The translations under genes and the position numbers were made by a program. A DNA stretch of 12,339 bases from Gemmatimonadota bacterium (lineage in GTDB: Bacteria > Gemmatimonadota > Gemmatimonadetes > Gemmatimonadales > Gemmatimonadaceae). The notes beneath the pieces were generated by a model. It ran no database searches. It was not told the origin of the DNA and was given only the letters and a program-made list of their open reading frames with translations. The stretch lies in NCBI GenBank assembly GCA_029884515.1, contig JAOUHR010000028.1, positions 1 through 12,339 on the forward strand. The letters run 5' to 3'. Within the stretch, counting starts at the first letter, position 1. Every line of letters begins with the position of its first letter. This document shows positions 6,254 through 12,339 of the stretch, in pieces.

Positions 6254-7687
6254 ATGCGACGCATGTTGCTGCTGGTGTTGTGCACCGCGATGGCCTGCGC
6301 GCCGGCCACGTCCGTCGATCGGCGGCCGAACATCGTCTTCGTCCTCGTCGACGACCTCCGCTGGGACGAGATCGGCGTCGCCGGGCACCCGTTCGCCGAG
6401 ACGCCGAACATCGACCGCCTGGCGCACGAGGGCGTGCGCTTCCTGAACGCCTTCGCCGCCACGCCGCTCTGCAGCCCGAGCCGGGCGAGCATCCTCACCG
6501 GGCAATACGTCCACACCAACGGCATCATCGACAACACCGCGCGCGACTCGGCGAGCCATCGCCTGCCGACCTTCGCGATCCCGCTCGCCGCCGCCGGCTA
6601 CCAGACGGCATTCATGGGCAAGTGGCACATGGGGAACGACGACTCGCGGCGGCCCGGCTGGACACGCTGGGTGGCGATGAAGGGCCAGGGCGAGGCGGAG
6701 GACCCCAAGCTCAACATCGACGGCGAACGGCGGGAGGTGAAGGGCTACGTCACCGACGTGCTCACCGACTTCGCCGTGGATTTCGTGCGGCAGGCGAAGG
6801 ACGAGCCCTTCCTGCTGTTCCTCGCGCACAAGGCGCTGCACCCGAACGTCGTGCAGCGCGACGACGGCAGCGTCGCCACGCTCGCCGAACAGCCGTCGGG
6901 GTTCGTCCCCGCGGAGCGCCATCGCGGCCGATTCGCGAACGCAGTGGTGCCCCGGCGGTCGAATGCGACGAAGGCGCCGGTGCGGACACCCGCCCTGCTC
7001 CGCAAGATCCCGGGACTCCCGCCGCTCGGCCCGGCCACCGGCACGAGCGACGCCGATGTGCGTGCGCGCCAGGAGATGCTCCTCGGCGTGGACGAGAGCC
7101 TCGGCCGCATCGTGAAGACGCTCGAGGAGCTCGGCGAGCTCGACAACACCATCATCGTCCTCACGAGCGACCACGGGTACTTCTACGGCGAACACGGCCT
7201 CGACGAGGAGCGGCGGCTGGCGTACGAGGAGACCGCGCGCATCCCGCTGATCATCCGCTACCCGGAGGCGGCGCGCGCGGGCACGACGCCCGCGCAGATG
7301 GTGCAGACGATCGACTTCGCGTCCACGCTGCTGGCGCTGGCGGGCGTGGCCGACACCGTGCCGCGCCAGGGACTCTCCCTCGTGCCGCTGCTCGAGGGTG
7401 CCACGCCGCCGTGGCGGAAGTCGGTGATGCTCGAGTACTACTCGGACAAGGTCTTCCCGCGGATGCTGACGATGGGGTACGAGGCCGTGCGCACCGAGCG
7501 CTACAAGTACATCCACTATCTCGAGCTGCCCGGGATGGACGAGTTGTACGATCTCGAGACCGATCCGTTCGAGATGGACAACCTGATCGGGTCACCCAGG
7601 GGCCGCGCGCTGCTGCCGGAGCTCCAGGCGGAGCTGGCGCGGTTGCAGCGGGAGTCGGGGTACACCGGGCGCGCGACGAGACCCTGA
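6254..7687 (+). CDS. Type I (formylglycine-dependent) sulfatase, exported
   Basis: The 477-residue protein is an alkaline-phosphatase-fold sulfatase that hydrolyses sulfate esters. The N-terminal PNIVFVLVDDLRWDEIG supplies metal ligands Asp33 and Asp34. The signature CSPSRASILTG begins at Cys73, the residue to be converted to formylglycine. GKWH gives Lys123 and His125. TSDHGYFYGEHG (304-315) gives Asp306 and His307. The C-terminal LYDLETDPFEMDNL is typical of sulfatases of the arylsulfatase A / choline sulfatase type. The first 20 residues are hydrophobic with Cys15 after AMA, suggesting Sec export and possibly lipidation, though the lipobox is not ideal. It is paired divergently with the FGE. 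The substrate is probably a sulfated polysaccharide or ester, but the subfamily cannot be fixed by eye. The ATG at 6254 fits the signal peptide. Confidence 0.95.
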   Translation: MRRMLLLVLCTAMACAPATSVDRRPNIVFVLVDDLRWDEIGVAGHPFAETPNIDRLAHEGVRFLNAFAATPLCSPSRASILTGQYVHTNGIIDNTARDSASHRLPTFAIPLAAAGYQTAFMGKWHMGNDDSRRPGWTRWVAMKGQGEAEDPKLNIDGERREVKGYVTDVLTDFAVDFVRQAKDEPFLLFLAHKALHPNVVQRDDGSVATLAEQPSGFVPAERHRGRFANAVVPRRSNATKAPVRTPALLRKIPGLPPLGPATGTSDADVRARQEMLLGVDESLGRIVKTLEELGELDNTIIVLTSDHGYFYGEHGLDEERRLAYEETARIPLIIRYPEAARAGTTPAQMVQTIDFASTLLALAGVADTVPRQGLSLVPLLEGATPPWRKSVMLEYYSDKVFPRMLTMGYEAVRTERYKYIHYLELPGMDELYDLETDPFEMDNLIGSPRGRALLPELQAELARLQRESGYTGRATRP

Positions 7688-7693
7688 GCGGGG

Positions 7694-7732
7694 CGCGGCG
7701 GCGTGCTGCCCGAGCCGCCGCGGGACCCGCGG
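7694..7732. terminator. Double GC hairpin between convergent sulfatase and hydrolase genes
   Basis: The 52-nt gap between two converging stops holds a perfect 9-bp inverted repeat, CGCGGCGGC (7694-7702) with GCCGCCGCG (7714-7722), and an 11-nt loop. Overlapping it is a second near-palindrome, CCGCGG-GAC-CCGCGG (7718-7732). Both are symmetric and could act on either transcript. There is no T-tract on either side, so it would be a bidirectional hairpin rather than a textbook intrinsic terminator. Position and stem length make it the most convincing terminator-like site here. Confidence 0.45.
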
Positions 7733-7739
7733 CCCCCGG

Positions 7740-8981
7740 TCAGCGCAGCAGGGCGAGCGCGCGGGCGGTGAGCTTCTCGTATGCCGCCGTCGCGGGAGCC
7801 GCTTGGTTGGTCGTGTTGAACACCGCGATGATGGCGGCGCCGGTCGCCGGGTCGAAGTAGAAGAACGACCGGAACCCGGCCTGCGACCCGGTGTGCCCGA
7901 TGAGCCGTTGGCTTCCGTTCCTGCGCAGGAAGAACGAGAGGCCCATCCACTGCCCGCTCGACGCCTCGTACCCCGCGTCCATGGGCACGACCGGCGTCCA
8001 CATCTCCTCGAGGCTCGCGCGCGAGAGCACGTGCGGGTAGTTGGCGCGTGAGCCGCCCAGCGGCACGGCGTCCGTGAGGAAGGCGACGTAGGTCGCGAGA
8101 TCCTGGAGGGGCGCGTTCCACCCGCCGTTGGGCGTGGTGATGCCGGGATCGAAGTCGGCGCCGTTGTCCACCGTGCGTGGGGCGCCCGTCGCGCTGTCGC
8201 GGACGATCGTGTAGTTGTGCGACCGGTCCGCGGCGAGCCAATAGGGCGTGCCGCGGAAGTAGCTGTGCGTGATGCCGAGGGGCGCGAAGATGTTCTTCTG
8301 CACGTACGCGTCCCAAGGATCGCCGCTGAGCTGCTCGATCACGCGCGCCAGGTAGATGAAGGCCGGGTTGGAGTAGCCGTACCGCGTGCCGGGCCTGAAG
8401 AGCAGCTCCTGGTACGGCATCATCGCGACGAGCTGGGCCCAGGTGGTCGGCTCGAACGGCTCCCACGGCCTGCCCTGCGCGTAGGGCCAGGTGCCGTTGC
8501 GGAATCCAGCGGAGTGCGAGAGCAGCATGCGGATCGTGATGCTGTCGATCATGCCGTACGGGTCGTGCAGGAGCCGCAACTCCGGGAGGTAGCGCGTGAT
8601 CCGATCGTCGAGCGAGAGCCGTCCACGGTCGCGCAGCTGCATGATCGAGATGGCGGTCAGCGCCTTGGTGATCGAGCCCCAGTGATAGATGGTGCGGTCG
8701 GTGGCGGCGACGTGCCCAGCGCGGTCCTGCTCGCCGACATCGACGCGCGCCAGGACCCTACCCTCGCGCATCACGAGCGCGCTCGCGCCGACGATGCCGT
8801 CCGCCGCGACATAGGCGCGGAGGTCGCGGGCGAAGTCGTCCCAGCCGGCGGGGGCGGCGGGCGACGCCTGCGCGCCGGCGCTCGCCGCGGTGCACGCGAG
8901 GCACCCCAGCGCGACGAGTCCGCGCCACGGGCGCGACCGAGTCCCGGTCACCGGTGTGCGAACCACCACGCCGTCACTCAC
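7740..8981 (-). CDS. Serine hydrolase of the beta-lactamase / class C PBP family, exported
   Basis: The 413-residue protein has the beta-lactamase (class C / DD-peptidase / EstB-like esterase) fold. The three active-site boxes are present: SxxK as S103-I-T-K106 in HWGSITKAL, YxN as Y203-S-N205 in RYGYSNPAF, and HTG at 363-365, which replaces KTG as in many class C-like esterases and peptidases. A Sec signal peptide (about residues 18-38, ending near SAGAQA) sends it outside the cytoplasm. The family includes beta-lactamases, D-amino-acid peptidases and esterases, so the substrate is open; nothing points to true antibiotic resistance. The GTG start at 8981 overlaps the TGA of the upstream kinase gene (GTGA), implying translational coupling. 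No better start is seen downstream before the signal peptide. Confidence 0.92.
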   Translation of the reverse strand: MSDGVVVRTPVTGTRSRPWRGLVALGCLACTAASAGAQASPAAPAGWDDFARDLRAYVAADGIVGASALVMREGRVLARVDVGEQDRAGHVAATDRTIYHWGSITKALTAISIMQLRDRGRLSLDDRITRYLPELRLLHDPYGMIDSITIRMLLSHSAGFRNGTWPYAQGRPWEPFEPTTWAQLVAMMPYQELLFRPGTRYGYSNPAFIYLARVIEQLSGDPWDAYVQKNIFAPLGITHSYFRGTPYWLAADRSHNYTIVRDSATGAPRTVDNGADFDPGITTPNGGWNAPLQDLATYVAFLTDAVPLGGSRANYPHVLSRASLEEMWTPVVPMDAGYEASSGQWMGLSFFLRRNGSQRLIGHTGSQAGFRSFFYFDPATGAAIIAVFNTTNQAAPATAAYEKLTARALALLR

Positions 8982-11620
8982 CGGGCCGCCGCCTCGCGTG
9001 CGAGCCGACGCGCGAGTTCCGGCACGTTCTGCAGCACCATCACGTACGTCGCGCCACGTGGACGCACGAACACGAATGACCTCCCGTCGGGCGCGACGTC
9101 GTAGTTCGCGTGCGGCGTTCCCGTGTCGAAGCCGGAGACGTCGAAGAGCGGCGTGCGGCCGATCACGCGCGGCGCCGGCGCGAACTGCAGCGAGAGCGCG
9201 ACGAGCCCAGCGCCTCCCGGCGTCGGCCGCCGGTAGAAGATCTCCCGGCCGTCGCGCGACCAGACCGGTTCGGAGGCGCCGTCGTCCGAGAGCTGCAGCT
9301 GCACGTCGCCCCCACGCAGCGAGCGCAGGTAGAGTTCCGCGCGGCCGGAGCGGTCGGAGATGTAGGCGAACCAGCGGCCGTCGGGGGATGGCACTGCGTA
9401 CGACTCGTCCGCCGGCGTCGCCAGGAGCGTGTCCACGCGGCCGCTCCCGGAGAGGATCCGGACGATGTCGGAGCCCCGCCCGTCGCCGGCCGCCGCCTCG
9501 GTGAGGAGACCGGAGCCGTCGCCGATCGGCGTCCCGGTGTAGGACAGCTCGGCCGCGGCGGCGACGTCGCGCGGTTCGGCGGTCGTGCCCGGCTGCGCGA
9601 AGAACACGCCGAGCCGGTCGCCCTTGGCCGCTGTGTAGTAGAACCCCTTCCCGTCCGGCGACCAGACCGGGTCGTGCCCGTCGCGCGTGAAGGTGGCGCG
9701 GACCAGCTCACGCGAGCCCTCCGTGAGGAACCAGACGTCGCGCCCGTCGAGCCGCACGATGTCGACGGCCACACGCCGGCCGTCGGGCGAGACGCGCGGA
9801 CTGTGGTAGCGCTGCCGCTCCTCGATGAGCACGCGGAGGTCGCCCGCGCGGATCACGCTCACCAGGTCGCTCGCGAACCCGGGCACGTACGCGACCGTGC
9901 CGTTCTCCGCGACCGCGAACTGGGCGAAGCCGGCGCCGCTCACGGTGACGTCGTTCGCGATCTCGACCGGCTCGCCCGCAAGCCGGCGCGTGTCCGGGTC
10001 GAAGGGGACGGCCATCATCGTGTTGTCCGTCCGTACGTAGACGAGGTATCCCTGCGTATAGCGGATGTCGGAAACCGGACCGTCGATCAGCGTCTCGATG
10101 GCCCCGGAGCGGAGATCGAGCACGACGGCCGTCCCGAAGTTCTGCGCCGTCCCGTACCGGACGCCCAGCGCGTGGCGGCCGCCGGGAAGCACCTGCTGGA
10201 GCGTCGCCGCCGAGAACATCACCGTGTCGCGGCCGTCGGGACCCACGCGGTGCGTCTCGTTGCCGAGCGGGCGGCCCCAGTAGATCGTCCCCTCCTCGCC
10301 GAACGCGAAGAAGGGCGTGCCCACGGCATGCGGCACCGGCGTCCACGTGCCTCCCGTGATGGGCATGCGTTGCATCGGCGCGCCGGCGAAGGAGGCGTAG
10401 AGCGTGCGGCCGTCCGGCGCGACCCGGATCTGGGCCGCGTTCGTCGAGTTCGGGACCGGCACCGACGCGCTGCCATCGAGCCGCCGCATGAGGAGCTGCG
10501 AGCCGCCGATCGCGTGGGTGGCCGCGAAGATCACCGTCTGGCCGTCCGGCGTGATGGCGATGGTGCGGGCGATGCCGTTGAAGAAGACGCTGCTGTTGGG
10601 CTCGATGATCGCCAGGCGCGACGACGGCGCGGGCGGCGCACCCGCACGCTGCCCGAGCATCCAGCCCGCGACACCGGCGAGCGCTGCCACGACGAGCGCG
10701 ACGGCGGCCACCCGGTTGCGCGCGGCAGCCCGGTCGGACCCATCGCCGGCCGCGCGGGCACGCGTGGTGCGGGCGCCCGTGTCGAGACGATTCGCCGCGA
10801 GCGCCGCGCTGAACTCGGCCGCCGAACCGAAGCGGTCGGCCGGCAGCTTCTCAAGCGCGGTGAGCACCGCCTCCTCGACGTGCGGCGGCACGCGGTCGCG
10901 CTGCGGGATGATCGGCGCCGCCCTCTCGTTCATCACCTTCGCGACGATCGCCTGCGCCGTCGGCCCGGTGAAGGGCGGTTCGCCGACCAGCATCTCGTAG
11001 AGCACGCAGCCCAGCGAGTAGACGTCCGAGCGCGCGGTGATCTCGCGCTCGCCCATCGCCTGCTCGGGACTCATGTAGTGCGGCGTGCCGAGGCTCATCC
11101 CCGTCTCGGTCATCCGCGTGCCCCCGGCGGTGGTCACCGCCAGCGCGATCCCGAAGTCCGCGACCAGCGCCTGGCCGTCGTGGAGCAGGATGTTCTCTGG
11201 CTTGATGTCGCGGTGGATCACGCCGTGGCGGTGCGCGTAGTCGAGCGCCGAGGCCACCTCGCCGGCGATGCGGACGGCGTCCGGGACCGGGAGCTGCTTC
11301 TCCCGCTGCAGCCGGTCGCGCAACGACTCGCCCTCCACGTACGGCATCACATAGAACGCCGTGCCGTCCCGCTCGCCGCTGTCGATGAGCCCGAGGATGT
11401 GCGGATGCTGCAGGCTGGCGATGGTCTTGATCTCGCGCAGGAACCGCTCGGCGCCGATGACGGCCGAGAGTTCGGGCTTCAGGACCTTGATCGCGACCTT
11501 GCGGTCGTGCTTCAGGTCCTCGGCGAGGTAGACCGTGGCCATGCCGCCTGCCCCGAGCTCGCGCTCGATGCGGTAGCGGTCGGCGAGGGCGGCACTCAGG
11601 CGCTCAGCGGGCGTCGTCAC
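8978..11620 (-). CDS. Membrane Ser/Thr protein kinase (PknB-like) fused to a TolB/PD40-type propeller
   Basis: About 880 residues. The cytoplasmic kinase domain (about 15-270) is complete and looks active: glycine loop GAGGMATV (23-30), Lys45 in AIKVLK, Glu63, HRDIKPEN (136-143) with catalytic Asp138, DFG at 155-157, GTPHYMSPEQ (178-187), and SDVYSLG with Asp199. A Thr-rich activation loop (TTAGGTRMTETG) offers autophosphorylation sites. A basic linker leads to one membrane helix (about 303-322). The rest is a beta-propeller built of repeats with PDG or RDG turns near residues 358, 402, 461, 612, 655, 746, 790 and 844, as in TolB/PD40 proteins, probably periplasmic and sensory. I prefer the GTG at 11620 (MTTPAERLSAALADRY), as in related kinases; a TTG at 11629 would add three residues. 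It sits between the amidohydrolase and hydrolase genes, apparently co-transcribed. Confidence 0.93.
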   Translation of the reverse strand: MTTPAERLSAALADRYRIERELGAGGMATVYLAEDLKHDRKVAIKVLKPELSAVIGAERFLREIKTIASLQHPHILGLIDSGERDGTAFYVMPYVEGESLRDRLQREKQLPVPDAVRIAGEVASALDYAHRHGVIHRDIKPENILLHDGQALVADFGIALAVTTAGGTRMTETGMSLGTPHYMSPEQAMGEREITARSDVYSLGCVLYEMLVGEPPFTGPTAQAIVAKVMNERAAPIIPQRDRVPPHVEEAVLTALEKLPADRFGSAAEFSAALAANRLDTGARTTRARAAGDGSDRAAARNRVAAVALVVAALAGVAGWMLGQRAGAPPAPSSRLAIIEPNSSVFFNGIARTIAITPDGQTVIFAATHAIGGSQLLMRRLDGSASVPVPNSTNAAQIRVAPDGRTLYASFAGAPMQRMPITGGTWTPVPHAVGTPFFAFGEEGTIYWGRPLGNETHRVGPDGRDTVMFSAATLQQVLPGGRHALGVRYGTAQNFGTAVVLDLRSGAIETLIDGPVSDIRYTQGYLVYVRTDNTMMAVPFDPDTRRLAGEPVEIANDVTVSGAGFAQFAVAENGTVAYVPGFASDLVSVIRAGDLRVLIEERQRYHSPRVSPDGRRVAVDIVRLDGRDVWFLTEGSRELVRATFTRDGHDPVWSPDGKGFYYTAAKGDRLGVFFAQPGTTAEPRDVAAAAELSYTGTPIGDGSGLLTEAAAGDGRGSDIVRILSGSGRVDTLLATPADESYAVPSPDGRWFAYISDRSGRAELYLRSLRGGDVQLQLSDDGASEPVWSRDGREIFYRRPTPGGAGLVALSLQFAPAPRVIGRTPLFDVSGFDTGTPHANYDVAPDGRSFVFVRPRGATYVMVLQNVPELARRLAREAAAR

Positions 11621-11645
11621 TCGCGCCAAGATGCCGTCCCGATCA
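11621..11645 (-). promoter_or_regulatory. Start region of the kinase gene; possible weak -10 (CATCTT)
   Basis: On the minus strand the 42 nt between the amidohydrolase stop and the preferred GTG contain GGCATCTTGGCGCGA directly before the start. CATCTT is one base off TAnnnT and lies 7 nt before the GTG, the same distance as TACATT before the FGE start. This would support the GTG at 11620 and a separate leaderless transcript, but it may be chance. A GGGAC run further upstream is the only Shine-Dalgarno-like sequence, and it would suit the TTG at 11629. Confidence 0.18.
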
Positions 11646-11662
11646 TCAGCACCGCAAGCGCG

Positions 11663-12339
11663 CTACGACTCGTAGACCCACCGCCCCCCAGCCATCGTCC
11701 GCTCGATCGGCACGTTCACGATCTCGATCGCCGGCACGGTACGGGGGTCGCGGCCCAGCACCACGAGGTCGGCCCACTTCCCCGCCGTGAGCGAGCCCTT
11801 CTGGTGCTCCTCGAACGAGGCGTAGGCGCCGTTGATCGTGAGCACCCTGAGCGCCTCGTCGAAGGTGACGCGCTGGTTCGCGCCCCAGACGGTCCCGCGG
11901 ATGTCGGTGCGGGTGATCATCGAGGTGAGCGCCATCATCGGCTCGAAGGGGCCCGGCGGGTAGTCGCTCCCCATCGCGACGGGGATCCCCGCGTCGATGA
12001 ACCAGCGCACCGGGAACATCCGCTCGGTCCGCTTGGCGCCGTACTCGGTCATCTTCTCGCCGTGGAAGTACACGTAGCTCGCGAAGGGGGTCGGGATGCC
12101 GCCGAGCGCCTTGATGCGGCGGATCAGGTCGGGGGTGAGCACGGTGCAGTGCTCGAACCGGAAGCGCGGGTCGCGGCGCGGATACTCGCGCTGCAGGCGC
12201 TCGTAGAGCGTGGCGGTGACGTCGATCCCGACCTCGCCGTTGGCGTGCGTGCCGATCTGCCACCCGGCGCGGTGCGCCTTCTCGAAGATCGGCCAGAGCA
12301 CCTCGGCGCTGTTCACCATGATGCCGTAGTCGTCCGGGC
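11663..12339 (-). CDS. Amidohydrolase family 3 (YtcJ-like metal-dependent hydrolase), C-terminal part
   Basis: The frame is open from the right edge to a TAG at 11663-11665, giving about 225 C-terminal residues of a protein usually 550-600 long. The visible part starts with PDDYGIM and contains the barrel motifs IGTHANGE, FEHCTVL and AMGSDYPPGPFEPM. These supply two histidines and the aspartate that bind metal or activate water in amidohydrolase-family-3 enzymes. Near the C-terminus, the composite beta-sandwich motif GSLTAGKWADLVVLGRDP is also typical. The family hydrolyses amide or cyclic-amide bonds of varied substrates, and this one's substrate cannot be inferred. The start and any signal peptide are outside the window; an in-frame Met at 12319 is internal. 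The gene ends 42 nt before the kinase start on the same strand. Confidence 0.92.
   Translation of the reverse strand, partial: PDDYGIMVNSAEVLWPIFEKAHRAGWQIGTHANGEVGIDVTATLYERLQREYPRRDPRFRFEHCTVLTPDLIRRIKALGGIPTPFASYVYFHGEKMTEYGAKRTERMFPVRWFIDAGIPVAMGSDYPPGPFEPMMALTSMITRTDIRGTVWGANQRVTFDEALRVLTINGAYASFEEHQKGSLTAGKWADLVVLGRDPRTVPAIEIVNVPIERTMAGGRWVYES

Noticed and set aside
6190..6537. N-terminal extension of the FGE frame
   Set aside because: It overlaps the divergent sulfatase gene, has no FGE homology, and would bury the export signal that starts at the ATG at 6189.
5989..7860. A 623-codon plus-strand open frame across the sulfatase gene
   Set aside because: It runs in a different frame from the sulfatase, whose catalytic motifs are all in the frame starting at 6254. 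The alternative translation is Arg-rich and motif-free.
7740..8981. Antibiotic-resistance beta-lactamase
   Set aside because: The SxxK, YxN and HTG boxes fit the broad class C-like hydrolase family, which is mostly esterases and peptidases. Nothing in the sequence or context supports resistance specifically.

Overview
The window is a dense, high-GC (by eye about 70%) bacterial chromosome segment with ten or eleven ordinary-looking genes, short intergenic gaps and no RNA genes, CRISPR arrays or insertion sequences. Three features suggest Gemmatimonadota or a related group: a PknB-type serine/threonine kinase fused through one membrane segment to a TolB/PD40-like propeller, abundant exported and lipoprotein enzymes, and TAnnTT-type promoter elements. 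No marker gene is present, so the placement is tentative.

Layout. (1) 1-263 (+): the 3' end of a class-III aminotransferase. (2) 319-3012 (-): an exported DUF62 SAM-hydrolase homologue followed 33 nt later by a gamma-glutamyltransferase lipoprotein. (3) 3141-4139 (+): a branch-1 nitrilase, divergent from the SAM-hydrolase gene across a 128-nt region carrying a 9-bp inverted repeat. (4) 4155-5004 (-): a secreted protein with an exact 10-residue-period Lys/Asp-rich tail, followed 4 nt later by a small lipoprotein. (5) 5125-6189 (-) and 6254-7687 (+): a formylglycine-generating enzyme and a type I sulfatase, divergent across 64 nt. (6) 7740-12339 (-): an amidohydrolase (5' end outside the window), the kinase-propeller protein, and a serine beta-lactamase-like hydrolase whose start overlaps the kinase stop by 4 nt.

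How the genes work together. The best-supported functional unit is the FGE/sulfatase pair: the sulfatase has the CSPSR target motif and the FGE keeps both catalytic cysteines. Both proteins carry N-terminal export signals, so modification may happen outside the cytoplasm. The kinase and the serine hydrolase are probably translationally coupled and may link an extracytoplasmic sensor to an envelope or secreted hydrolase. The SAM-hydrolase/GGT pair, together with the sulfatase, gives the region a loose theme of sulfur-containing substrates handled outside the cytoplasm; this is inference.

No clearly new multi-gene defence or mobile system is visible. The most unusual points are the exported SAM-hydrolase homologue, the export-signal-bearing FGE, the secreted repeat protein with its lipoprotein partner, and TAnnTT elements placed so close to some start codons that leaderless transcripts are predicted.
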